The position numbers and the translations under genes are program-made. From contig CM069432.1 in the NCBI GenBank assembly GCA_035610365.1, forward strand, positions 169,816,035 through 169,880,034: DNA of 64,000 nucleotides, read 5' to 3'. Positions within the stretch are counted from its first letter, which is position 1, and every line of letters begins with the position of its first letter. The DNA comes from Aquatica leii. Taxonomy: Eukaryota; Arthropoda; Insecta; Coleoptera; Lampyridae. Below are positions 49,201 through 60,219 of this stretch, piece by piece. The notes beneath the pieces are model-generated. The model saw nothing but the letters and a program-made list of their open reading frames with translations, searched no databases and had not been told where the DNA came from.

Positions 49201-50390
49201 ATGACTTTGACAAAGCACATGAAAAGCTTAAGAAAGCACAGTTTACCAGTGATCTTAACTCAGAACCTGAAGCAAGTAGCTTATCAAAGCGTTCAGTTAA
49301 AAAACCAAAAAAGATTGTGGAAAGCATCAGTGGTAGTGATGACGAAAAATGGACACAATTGAAACTAAATTCAAAATTTGAAAGACCTCCAAAAATTGAA
49401 AGATTCGTAGTTTCCAATAAAAAACAAGCTATAGGTTATTACAATAGTGTTGAATTTGTGATATAATTAACAAACATATTCTTTTGCAGAAAGATTTAAA
49501 CAAACAATTGAGCCTAGAAACTTTTTTTCATAGCCAACATCATCTTGAGGCTCTCAAACTCAATCTTTAGGTAAATGTTATATTGGTTATATGTAAAATA
49601 ATTATGCTTATTAGTTTTAAACTGGTGATTGTAACACGCTTTTTGTTATAGTAAAAAAAAATAGTAACAGTAAAAGAAGGACAATTTTGTTTACCATCAA
49701 CACCAACATCATCATCTTCTCAATGCCGCCGTAGTGAAAGTTCTTGTTTGTGTATGTTGTTAATTTTTGTATTTGCATCTAATGTAGTATTCTTGTTTTA
49801 GCACTTCATAAGAAAACACTTGAAAATATTTTATATTTGAGGGAACACAAAATGAACAAATTCTATTGTTTTTACAAAACACACAAAAGGAGAATAGGTA
49901 TTCAATTAATTCTTTGCCAAATTTACCTGTTAAAATTCCATGAAGTAGCTTAGAGGATTTGAATCAACTTGAGCAGTATTTAACTCATGATGATAATTTT
50001 GCATCTTTGGTAAAGACAATTGAATACTGCTTACTTATATTTGTATTTGCATATTCTAGACCTCGTATTTAGCTTCAATTGATGGTAAAACCCTTTCAAC
50101 GCAAACAAATAGAATATTAAAACATATTTTGAGTGATCAACTTGCATCTTCTTATAATTATTTTGGTTTGGGAAACCAGAAAAAAGCATTTTCTAATTTA
50201 AAACTGTGTCAGCTTGTAATATGTATGTACTTTTTTATTTTGATTACATGTAATTATTTTTTTTAAGCTTCTGTGAAGACTATTTCTGCACATGCCACCG
50301 AAAAGGATGTAGAAGACGCCATAAAAGTATGGTTAAAACATGCTTCAGAAAGATTTAAGAAAAAAGGCCATGCTTAAAACAAAGATACTT
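49201..50390 (+). pseudogene. DUF4806-domain gene of CACTA-like A
   Basis: An exon at 49201-49433 encodes DFDKAHEKLKKAQFTSDLNS then a basic KRSVKKPKKI and acidic ISGSDDEKW, matching the linker of DUF4806 proteins. Short Ser-rich pieces follow at 49500-49750. The domain itself is at about 49975-50390: DDNFASLTSYLASIDGKTL, RILKHILSDQLASSYNYFG, KAFSNLKLCQLVI, then SVKTISAHATEKDVEDAIKV and W-KHASERF. The N-terminal CWWP-type module was not found, and several junctions have stops, so I treat it as decayed. Confidence 0.7.
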
Positions 50391-50739
50391 GTGGGAAAAC
50401 GTCGAGTGGAATTTATTTTAAAAACAAATGAAGTTAATGAATATAAAGGTACTTTTAATGTTTCAGATATAATTTGTAGTAGCTTTTTACTTGGTGATCC
50501 AAATAATTTGTGTGATGTGTTGCAAAGTAATCATAAACAAAATGACGGAAGCCAAGATATTTGTAATTTTTTGAGTTTTAACAGTGATTTTTCAAGTAAT
50601 GACAGTTTAACATTTTAACATGTACTTCTCAAATTTTTATTGACAATTCTACATTAAATAGTAATTCTCCAATTGTTGCACAAAATTTAAATACTGACAA
50701 TGATGAAAATATAAGCAATTTACATCAACCGGTAAACAC

Positions 50740-52182
50740 TTGTAATTTACGTACTTCCTTGCGTTATTGGAGTGCAAAACATAACATTTCTCAATCGGCT
50801 GTTACTGATCTGCTTCATATTCTTGTTCCATACCATAGTGAACTACCGTTAGATTGCTGAACTTTACTATCCACGCCAAAGACATTAAGAAATTATACTG
50901 AAAAAAAGTTGGACAACGGCATGTTTTGTTGCATTGGTTTGAAAAAGAACTTGAATAGATTAATTAAGAAACAAAACTTAACATTTTCGGACAGAAATAT
51001 AGTTATAGCGTTTAATATAGATGGCCTGCCACTATTTCGTAGTAACAATTTGCAGTTCTGGCCAATGTTAGGTTTCATTAAAAATGTGAATACTACCTCT
51101 TTTGTAATTGGTTTATTTTGTGGAACATCTAAGCCAAAGCCACTTGGCGCTTTTCTTGATGATTTTATATCAGAACTTTTAGATTTGTTAAACAACGGTT
51201 ATTGTTGTAATAATACTATGTATCGTATTGTAGTCCACAGTTTTGTAAGTGATGCGCCTGCACGAGCTTTTATCAAGTGTATAAAAACGCATGGAGGCTA
51301 TTCAGCATGCGATAAATGCGAAAAAGTGGGTGTATATCACGGGCGTATGACCTATCCTGGAACTGGAACAAATAAAAGAACTGATAGATCATTTAGGCTT
51401 AAAGAAGATGATGATCACCATGTTGATGACTCTCCACTTATTAGTCTGAATATTGATATGATAAAAGCGTTCCCAATCGACTAGATGCATTGTGTTTGTT
51501 TAGGAGTAACTAAAAAATTATTAAATTTATGGATTTCAGGTCCTAGATTAGTTTCACAAATTTCACAATGATTAGAGTTTTTAAAACAATAAATTTCCAC
51601 TGAGTTTAATAGAAAACCTAGAACGGTATCTGAGCTAGCATTTTGGAAAGCTACAGAGTTTCGAACTTTTTTAATATATGTTGGACCAATTGTATTAAAA
51701 GGAATTTTAGATTTGGCAGTTTATGAACATTTTTTTGGTTTTCTATTGTGCTATTACAATATTATTATCAAACAGGCATATAGAAATCGTTGGAACAGAT
51801 TTGGCTGCTAAATTATTAAATGTATTTATAAACTAAAAATTAAATTTAAAAAGTTAATTTTACATAATTTTTCTTTATGTACAAATACTAATTCTTTGTC
51901 TGATTCGTATTTTATTTCAAGAGTTAATTGTATTATTCAGGTTGAAAACATAATAATCAATTTAAAAAATGACACATTTATGCTTGGTAGGGAGTTTTTA
52001 AAGTTAAAGAGCTTTTATAATTATCCACTACAATCAACGCAACTTAACATTTGCGTTGCAAGTAGTCTGTCGAATATTATAAGTGTTTGGCATTATAAGG
52101 ATATATTAGCTAAATGTATTGTAATTCCTCAAGTTTTAGAAACAAATTTTATATGTTTTCTATTAGTTCATACATTGTCATA
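50740..52182 (+). pseudogene. CACTA-like transposase of element A
   Basis: Order along the frame: LRYWSAKHNISQSAVTDLLH, LVPYHSELPLD (stop at about 50858), CIGLKKNLNRLI, AFNIDGLPLFRSNNLQFWPM, IGLFCGTSKPKPLGAFLDDF, VVHSFVSDAPARAFIKCIKT, HGGYSACDKCEKVG (a zinc-binding C--C), D-MHCVCLGVTKKLL after a TAG at about 51482, then ATEFRTFLIYVGPIVLKG. The NIDG, CDAPA (here SDAPA) and MHCVCLG boxes are those of animal transposases related to plant CACTA TNPD proteins. At least two stops and a frameshift make it inactive. D copy 1 begins just after it. Confidence 0.8.
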
Positions 52183-52224
52183 AAAATTACTGTTATTTTA
52201 GATTTATTTACTTTTTTATTTAGA

Positions 52225-53871
52225 CCCAATCTACAAGGAAACATTTTTGAAATGTTTTTTTCAACGTTTTACAAAAGATATATTTACATTTTTAAAAACA
52301 TTGCAAAAACGTCTTAATGGCCAGAATTATGTTGCAAAGTCAATGTTAGAAAAACATTCTAAAAATGTTTGAAAAATATTATTTATAATGTTATTTATAT
52401 ATATTTATAATATTTTACAAATGTTACATTAATGTATAAAAAATGTATAATCAACGTTTTTTTTTTAAATATTGCAATATACTTAAGGGCAGTTCTACAA
52501 TCATGGTATAAATGTAAGTTTAGTTATACTTGCTTTAATTTTAAAGTACTGTCATATTTGGCTGTTAGTTTTATTTATACTAGCCAATAACGACAGCATT
52601 TTACAATCAAATTAAGTATAACTTAACTGAAATTTATACCATTATTATAGAACCAGCTCTAAAATGCTTACAAAAGATAAATAATACAATCTTCGTGTAG
52701 TCAGTTTCATGTGGGTGTAAACGCATTTGTTGCCTATAACAAAAATTAACACATTAACATAAAAGTAAAACAAACATTATTCATGTAATTACTTTATATT
52801 AATTGAAATAATTATAATAATCCTCTCAAAAGTTTCCAATTAATTAAAAATTTTTCTATTTAATGAATAGGATCCTTCAGAGTAGAAAAACGACAACAAT
52901 AGAAACAACCTTTATCTGTTAAGGCCTGAACAATCAAGGTTGTTTTTATTGTTGCCGTTCCTCCACACCGAAGAATATTATCTATAAAATAAGAAAACGT
53001 TTCACTACCTCTTTGTGTAAAAACGAAAACCGGAACTAACAATCCAAGATTTTGAAACTTTGTACACACAAAAAAATACTGAAAAAATTACATACCAAGA
53101 TTAATTGGTTATTGAGCCCGTTCAAATCTCCAATTTCATCGTATCAATTTGATAACCTTAAAACATCACAAAGAATGGAAATCATGAAGTACATAGAATG
53201 AACGTTTTAGTGTACCACTGCTGTAACAAATAACATTATACTTCAGCAAAATTTCTTGCAACAAAAAAACAAAGAAAAACGTACCATAATAAATGCTGAT
53301 ATAAACTAAAAGTATCTATTTGAGTTTCACTAGAACTTAAATTAGAAAACGATTAAACTGATACACTAACGATCATTACACAGCATAGCGAGTAATATCA
53401 TGGAAACTGTTGATTCCAGTTGATTCTTTGAAGCTTAAAATGTAATGCAATTATAATATACAAAATCGCCATCTTTTCACGCAGGTACCGGTACTTTGCG
53501 CAAACGCGATTATTAAGTACTTAATTCAAATCTGCAAGAAAGTTTTTAGAAAAACGAAAAGGTTTAATATGTATTTATTAATAATATGTAACAAAATTTC
53601 ATATAATTGTGTTTTTGTTAAAATATATAAAAGAAAAAAGTGTATAGGTGAAAGCAAGCAAAAGTATGATTTCTAATAAAGTAAAAACGTTTTTTATGTT
53701 ACTAAAAAATGTTTTAGAAAACATTTTAAAAGTATTTCAGTATCAATGTTTAAATGAAATATTTTTAAAACGCAACATAAATATTTTTTTAAAAAACATT
53801 TTTTATTTCGACTATTTTAAAACATTGTAACGTTTTTAAAACATGAAAAAAACGTTTCCTTGCTGATTGGG
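52225..53871. mobile_element. TIR element D, copy 1 (1.65 kb)
   Basis: Ends CCCAATCTACAAGGAAAC and the complement of CCCAATCAGCAAGGAAAC, with flanking GA on both sides (52223-52224, 53872-53873) as a possible 2-bp TSD. Inside the ends are many AAAACATTTT/AAAATGTTTT palindromic words. It is about 95% identical by eye to copy 2 (55967-58616 without its insertion). No transposase. It contains a conserved 69-codon minus frame (53069-52860). Confidence 0.85.
52860..53069 (-). CDS. Conserved 69-codon frame inside element D copy 1
   Basis: Encodes a short protein with VFTQRGSETFSYFIDNILR, CGGTATIKTTLIVQALTDKG and CFYCCRF. The same frame is open in copy 2 (57814-57605), with about five amino-acid differences. 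I do not recognise the family. It may be one exon of a larger spliced gene captured by or native to the element, or simply unmutated sequence. A small Cys cluster (CFYCC) is the only motif. Confidence 0.3.
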   Translation of the reverse strand: MCTKFQNLGLLVPVFVFTQRGSETFSYFIDNILRCGGTATIKTTLIVQALTDKGCFYCCRFSTLKDPIH

Positions 53872-55883
53872 GAATGTTCAATGTGTTAAACCATAGAATA
53901 ATAAATGGTTAAACGATCTTGTTATGCATTAGAATAAACTTATTTTGTCGATTTAAGTAATTTTATTAACACAAATAACTGTCATGAAGGTAATAACTAC
54001 AAACAAGTCCACGTCACTTTTTCATAAGAATTGGACGCCAATTTGACGTTTTTATGACTTTACTGAGGCGTCATATTATCACAGATTTTGAGTCATTTCT
54101 ATTCATTTACGACTTCAAATAAACGTCCCAAAGCTTTAAAAAAACGGCGTCAAACTAACTAGGACATATAAAGACATAATTACGTCATAAGTACGACATC
54201 TCGGAAGTCTTTTTGAGGACTTAGCTCGTCAAATTTTACGCCTAAATGATACCATTATGACGTCAGCTTGCTACCTGGGTATTAAAGGAGTACATACTTA
54301 GTTGCCGTAAATAGTACACATCGTTGGTAGGTACACGGGGCAAAGAAATATTCTTTTGAAAATCCATGCGATTGCAGCAAAATTCCTATTGCTTTGGGCT
54401 CTTTTTTTGCTTTCCGTCTTGATATCGTAAAAGACTTGGGTTTTTCTTGTGTGAAGTTTGTTTTCCACACGTAGTCTGTTTATTTCACTATCAGAGTTGG
54501 CTGTCTGTTGTAAACGAGAAAGGTTTGCCTGAAACTCGTCACAGACGCTGCAAGTATCTGTGCGTGGGTAACCGAAACTTATATTAAATTTTGTATTAAA
54601 AATATTCCTATAGAATTCGTATGATACCTTAACATTGGGGAATTTAACTTCAAACATGTTAAACATTTTTTTAATATTCAACTCTTCTGGCAAGTACTTC
54701 TTAGTTGAATCTTTCAAGTTGTAGTGCGAGCCCTTGCCTTTGAAGGATTTGATGTGGTCGTGTACCTGCTGATACACCTCATCTGGAAGTTTCTTGGACG
54801 TTGCACTATGTTTACCTCGTAATTCTGTTAGGGCCATTCCGCTATGCTTTAAAGATTTTTGAATATATTCGATTTTTCCTCGAGTCGTGCCATGAATTGC
54901 AATGAACGCCTTAAAACACACTAGAATTCCGATCGCATCTCGCATAACTCTTACTCTATAACTAAATGATGCAATGTGATATTCACTCTCCTCTTCAGGT
55001 TTTCTGCTTCGTCTTCTATAGAAGGGAAGCACTGCTATTAACCCACATAGGTAACTATTTTGCTCAGAATGTGATTCCAGCTCATTAAATTTTGTCAAAG
55101 TATGGTTTCTTTCATCACTTGTCACAACTTCAAAACATCTTAACCTTCTACAGTTTACAGCCACAAGTATTATTTTCATCCATGTTTATCTAAAAATGGC
55201 ACTAAATATCATCTGAACGACAGCATTACAATATTCACGTTCACGTTTACAACAAAATCTCTGTACTGGTAAAAATACCATTGTACTGAAACCACTGATG
55301 ATAACGTAGTAATTATTTTGGTCAATCTTTGTTTTAAACCGGTTTCGCGTGGACATTCCATGTTTTATTCCTGTATGGGTAAACCAAAAACCTTGAATAA
55401 CTTGTGATAGTTCATGTTTTCTTCTATTAGAGGCGTTTCATTATGTCGTGAACTGTGACCTTGAGTCGAAAATCGGAATTAATAAACTAAAAGTCAAAAA
55501 TTTGACAAGTCTATCTGAATTCCAAAAACGTTAGTCTATTTAAAAGACACGTCAATAAAAATTAAAAATAATTGGATATTTATTTATTAAATAAAAAATA
55601 ATTTACTTATAATAATACCTAAAGACCTATTAACAACAAATACAACGATAAAAGCAAAGATAAGTTAAAAAGAATGTACCGGCGTATGTTTGTAAAACGG
55701 ATAATAACAATATTTTGACATATACAGGCTACAGCGCCACAGTTCACGAGATCCTAAAAGACGTCTACGCATAGATACTATTACGACCTAAGCACACTAT
55801 TCTACATAAAAACTTGCAACAGATGGCGCAAAAATCTTAAATACGAAAAAATTGTCATTCCTTGTTTTATTCCTGTACCCTTC

Positions 55884-55966
55884 ATTTAAGGAACATATTA
55901 ATAAATTATCTTCCACCATCAGCCGCAATATATACGTATTAAGACGTCTAAGGGAGAATGTCTCTA
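55884..55966 (+). pseudogene. Non-LTR retrotransposon, second fragment
   Basis: After the ATTT TSD the frame continues KEHINKLSSTISRNIYVLRR and RENVS, the thumb/linker after the RT, in phase with fragment 1. It is cut at TA (55965-55966) by element D copy 2. Confidence 0.85.
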
Positions 55967-58616
55967 CCCAATCTACAAGGAAACATTTTTGAAATGTTTT
56001 TTTCAACGTTTTACAAAAGATATATTTACATTTTTAAAAACATTGCAAAAACGTCTTAATGGCCAGAATTACGTTGCAAAGTCAATGTTAGAAAAACATT
56101 CTAAAAATGTTTAAAAAACATTATTTATAATATTATTTATATATATTTATAATATTTTACAAATGTTACATTAATGTATAAAAAATTAGGGCGTGTACTA
56201 GTGTACACATGTAAGAAGTGAAACTTCTTTATGGCCTGATTTTTCGCAAAATGATCTACATGCAACTTTTCAGAAATTGGTTAAATAAAGTTAAATTAGA
56301 TAAAGTTTAAACAAAAGGATTTTTTATCATAGACATGAATACAAATAATACAATTATTTCACTTTAACTTTTTGCTACTAAGATTATTACAGCATTTCAT
56401 TAATTGTAATAGAATTATTACTATCATTGTCATCGTTCAATCAGAAATTGAGGTTAACCTTAAATATCTTAAATTTAATAATTAATGGCTTATGGTAACT
56501 GAAATATGAAATTTAATCTACAAAAATTAGTTAATTGATTTACAAAAATTAATAACATATTTCAGAATTTATACTCTATGCCAATTCATTGATGTTCATT
56601 AAATTAGCAGTCGTATTAATTAATAAATACTATTTTAATGAAATCATATACATTGACCGATAGTTACAATAAGAAACTGAGGTTAACCTTAAATATCTTA
56701 AATTTAAAATTAGATAAAGTTTAAACAAAAGGATTTTATGATAATAGACATGAATACAAATAATACAATTATTTCACTTTAACTTTTGCTACTAAGGTTA
56801 TTACAGCATTTCATTAATTGAAATAGAATTATTACTGTCATTGTCATCGTTCAATCAGAAACTGAGGTTAACCTTAAATATCTTAAATTTAAAATGTCAT
56901 CGTTCAATCAGAATTTGAGGTTAACCTTAACAAGTATTAGAAAAATAGATATAATTACTTACTTTTGTTAAAAATCCACTGGAATTAGAATTAAAATAAA
57001 GCCTTTGATTTTGTTGATCACTTTAGTATTAATATATTATTTATCTCGTCGCTATTGCGTTTTAGAAAAAAAAATGTGACGAAAAAATGTTACGATAAAA
57101 AATGTGACGCGTAACCATGTGACGCGTAAGCGAAAAATGTGACGGTAAATTTTTTTCCAACGCCGATAAAGAAGTTTCACTTCAAAAATGTATAATCAAC
57201 GTTTTTTTTTTAAATATTGCAATATACTGAAGAGCAGTTCTATAATCATGGTATAAATGTAAGTTTAGTTATACTTGCTTTAATTTTAAAATACTGACAT
57301 ATTTGGCTGTTAGTTTTATTTATACTAGCCAATAACGACAGCATTTTACAATCAAATTAAGTATAACTTAACTGACATTTATACCCTTATTATAGAACCA
57401 GCTCTAAAATGCTTACAAAAGATAAATAATACAATCTTCGTGTAGTCAGTTTCATGTGGCTGTAAACGCATTTGATGCCTATAACAAAAATTAACACATT
57501 AACATAAAAGTAAAACAAACATTATTCATGTAATTACTTTATATTAATTGAAATAATTATAATAATCCTCTCAAAAGTTTCCAATTAATTAAAAATTTTT
57601 CTATTTAATGAATAGGATCCTTCAGAGTGGAAAAACGACAACAATAGAAACAACCTTTATCTGTTAAGGCCTGAACAATAAAGGTTGTTTTTATTGTTGC
57701 TGTTCCTCCACACCGAAGGATATTATCTATAAAATAAGAAAACTTTTCACTACCTCTTTGTGTAAAAACGTAAACCATAACTAACAAGCCAAGATTTTGA
57801 AACTTTGTACACACAAAAAAATACTGAAAAAATTACATACCAAGATTAATTGGTTATTGAGCACGTTCAAATCTCCCATTTGGCTAACATCGTATCAATT
57901 TGATAACCTTAAAACATCACAAAGAATGGAAATCATAAAGTACATACAATGAACGTTTTAGTGTACCACTGCTGTAACAAATAACATTATACTTCAGCAA
58001 AATTTCTTGCAACAAAAAAACAAATACAAACGTACCTTCATAAGAAATGCTGATTTATACTAAAAGTATCTATTTGAGTTCCACTAGAACGCAAATTAGA
58101 AAACGAATAAACTGATACACTAACGATACATTACACAGCATAGCGAGTAATACCATGGAAATTGTTGATTCTTTGAAGCTTAAAATATAATGCAATTATA
58201 ATATACAAAATCGCCATCTTTTCACGCAGGTACCGGTACTTTGCGCAAACGCGATTATTAAGTACTTAATTCAAATTTGCAAGAAAGTTTTTAGAAAAAC
58301 GAAAAGGTTTAATATGTATCTATTAATAATATGTAACAAAATTTCATATAATTGTGTTTTTGTTACAATATATAAAAGAAACAAGTGTATAGGTGAAAGC
58401 AAGCAAAAGTATGATTTCTAATAAAGTAAAAACGTTTTTTATGTTACTGCAAAATGTTTTAGAAAACATTTTTAAAATATTTCAATATCAATGTTTACAT
58501 GAAATATTTTTAAAACGCAACATAAATATTTTTTGGAAAAACATTTTTTATTTCGACTATTTTAAAACGTTGTAACGTTTTTAAAACATGAAAAAAACGT
58601 TTCCTTGCTGATTGGG
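55967..58616. mobile_element. TIR element D, copy 2, with Helentron-like insertion
   Basis: Same ends as copy 1, with TSD TA (55965-55966 and 58617-58618). Removing it restores the retrotransposon frame (ENVS then NGVLRSVYF). A 998-bp Helentron-like element interrupts it at 56186-57183; copy 1 is the uninterrupted reference at about 52440. The conserved 69-codon frame is at 57814-57605. Confidence 0.88.
56186..57183 (-). mobile_element. Helentron-like non-autonomous element, copy 1
   Basis: On the minus strand the 5' terminus is GAAGTGAAACTTCTTTAT. The complementary ATAAAGAAGTTTCACTTC lies 29 bp before the 3' end, and is followed by the hairpin GTGTACACTAGTACAC and terminal CCCTAA. This asymmetric inverted repeat with a 3' hairpin, and insertion in a T run (T|T, A|A on plus) without a clear TSD, fit Helentron/Helitron2-type elements. 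The interior has tandem words GAGGTTAACCTTAAATATC and TGTGACG. No Rep/helicase frame. Confidence 0.75.
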
Positions 58617-59025
58617 TAATGGAGTTTTGAGATCTGTTTACTTTGTGACTATTCAATCACACCTCTGTTATTGCAATCTCGTATGGGTTTTGCGCTTCAA
58701 AGGCGTGCGATTCGAGTCTTAGGTTCAGTTAACTATAATGCTGATTGCAGAGAGGTTTTTTCCAGATTTCATGTGCTAACTTTACCCTGTATATTTATAC
58801 TAAACTGTATCATGTACGCAAAAGTCACGTTAGATGATCATTCATTAAGATCGGATGTACATGACTATGAAACAAGGAATTGCAATAGCTGATGTTTAAA
58901 ATATAGTCGACTAAGTAAAGTTCACAAAAGCTTTACTAATGTTTCAATAAATCTTTTTAATTGGATACCGGTTGAAATACGAAATCTTCCATAAAAAAAA
59001 TTGAGGAATGTAATAAAAGTTTTTT
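58617..59025 (+). pseudogene. Non-LTR retrotransposon, third fragment (C-terminal)
   Basis: After the TA TSD: NGVLRSVYFVTIQSHLCYCN, then in a shifted frame GFALQRRAIRVLG, NADCREVFSRFHVLTLPCIF and YETRNC, then NLFNWIPVEIRNLP. This is the C-terminal region downstream of the RT in Jockey/CR1-type elements (QRRAIRVI-G----D-CR--F----ILT-P-LYI). It ends where the second Helentron-like element enters a T run. Confidence 0.85.
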
Positions 59026-59988
59026 GAAGTGAAACTTCTTTATCGGCGTTGGAAAAAAATTTACCGTCACATTTTACGCGTCACGTCACATTTTTTATCG
59101 TCACATTTTTCCTTTACGCGCCATCTTTTTTTTTCTGAAACGCAATAGCGACGAGATAAATAATATATCAATACTAAAGTGATCAACAAAATCAAAGGCT
59201 TTATTTTAATTCTAATTCCAGTGGATTTTTAACAAAAGTAAGTAATTATATCTATTTTTCTAATACTTGTTAAGGTTAACCTCAAATTCTGATTGAACGA
59301 TGACATTTTAAATTTAAGATATTTAAGGTTAACCTCAGTTTCTGATTGAACGATTACAATGACAGTAATAATTCTATTTCAATTAATGAAATGCTGTAAT
59401 AACCTTAGTAGCAAAAGTTAAAGTGAAATAATTGTATTATTTGTATTCATGTCTATTATAATAAAATCCTTTTGTTTAAACTTTATCTAATTTTAAATTT
59501 AAGATATTTAAGGTTAACCTCAGTTTCTTATTGTAACTATCGGTCAATGTATATGATTTCATTAAAATAGTATTTATTAATTAATACGACTGCTAATTTA
59601 ATGAACATCAATTAATTGGCATAGAGTATAAATTCTGAAATATGTTATTAATTTTTGTAAATCAATTAACTAATTTTTGTAGATTAAATTTCATATTTCA
59701 GTTACCATAAGCCATTAATTACATAAATATATAATAACGATGACAATGATAGTAATAATTCTATTACAATTAATGAAATGCTGTAATAATCTTAGTAGCA
59801 AAAAGTTAAAGTGAAATAATTGTATTATTTGTATTCATGTCTATGATAATAAAATCCTTTTGTTTAAACTTTATCTAATTTAACTTTATTTAACCAATTT
59901 CTGAAAAGTTGCATGTAGATCATTTTGCGAAAAATAAGGCCATAAAGAAGTTTCACTTCTTACATGTGTACACTAGTACACGCCCTAA
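59026..59988 (+). mobile_element. Helentron-like non-autonomous element, copy 2
   Basis: The 5' end GAAGTGAAACTTCTTTAT is at 59026. The inverted ATAAAGAAGTTTCACTTC is at about 59942-59959, then the hairpin and CCCTAA end at 59988. It is inverted relative to copy 1 and close to it over its length apart from small indels. Inserted in the 3' region of the non-LTR element after TTTTTT and before TATTTTTT. Confidence 0.75.
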
Positions 59989-60219
59989 TATTTTTTAATA
60001 AAGAAATCTTTTTACTCCATTTCGGAGTTTGAAAATTTTCAACTTAAACTTGGACTATAACCTGTATTCTGTTACATAATAATTTAATTCAACAGTATAA
60101 ATTCATATATTTTTAAATTTATTTATGTATAATTGAATTAACGTATCCTATATTATATGTATTGTAATAATCGATGGATTAATAAATTACTTATTTACTT
60201 ACTTACTTACTTACTTACA
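59989..60219 (+). mobile_element. Non-LTR retrotransposon 3' UTR and (ACTT)n tail
   Basis: The rest of the 3' end: a short UTR with TAATTGAATTAACG, then GATGGATTAATAAATTACTTATT and six ACTT units (60186-60219). A simple-repeat tail instead of poly(A) is common in this kind of non-LTR element. The Crypton frame resumes right after (CAGCCTTATT). Confidence 0.8.

Larger units (their letters stand above)
48728..54279 (+). mobile_element. CACTA-like transposon A (5.55 kb)
   Basis: Ends CCCAGGTAACAACCTGATG (48728) and CCCAGGTAGCAAGCTGACG (complement, ending 54279) form the TIR. TGACGTCA-like words are repeated subterminally. The TSD is TA (48726-48727, 54280-54281). Excision restores YSFN-IQVLATG in the Sola-like gene. 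The plus strand carries a DUF4806 gene (49201-50390), then a transposase gene (50740-52182). It contains TIR element D copy 1 at 52225-53871. The first bases of A (CCCAGGTA), B (CCCACTAG) and D (CCCAATC) are similar. Confidence 0.87.
44909..55179 (-). pseudogene. Transposase-like gene (SDGxxGQNKN family), split in three
   Basis: N-terminal part 55179 to about 54280: CFKAFIAIHGTTRGKIEYIQ, the LRGKHSATSKKLPDEVYQQV block, FGYPRTDTCSVCDEF, then in a shifted frame FQKNISLPRVPTNDVYYLRQ. Middle part about 48727-48258: VFYAYPEIIGHK, LIFCDSAGDQNKNFTVFRFL and PIRGHSYMECDKNMG. End at about 44976-44909: PIRKIAFSKDHPRLVHH, read after a stop. The family is common in insect genomes (I believe the C-terminal half corresponds to DUF7869) and looks like a DDE transposase with a CSVC zinc half-site. 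Joins at the TA and CA target sites restore the order. Frameshifts near 54360 and 48640 show decay. Confidence 0.75.
44762..55883 (-). mobile_element. Sola-like DNA transposon, inflated by two insertions
   Basis: Ends GAAGGGTACAGGAATAAAAC (44762) and its complement (ending 55883) form the TIR, continuing AAGGAWTG-CA. The flanks are the 4-bp TSD ATTT (44758-44761 and 55884-55887). Removing the element and one ATTT rejoins the retrotransposon frame exactly (SKLTF then KEHINKL). The element's own length is about 2.29 kb once the 3278-bp and 5552-bp insertions are taken out. A 4-bp TSD and a DDE-like gene suggest the Sola superfamily, but I cannot confirm this without a search. Confidence 0.8.

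Noticed and set aside
50893..51195. Minus-strand 100-codon frame
   Set aside because: Shadow of the CACTA-like A transposase NIDGLPLF region.
53648..53830. 60-codon frame, repeated at 58393-58575
   Set aside because: It is the AAAACATTTT-rich subterminal region of element D, so its repetition reflects the element, not protein constraint.
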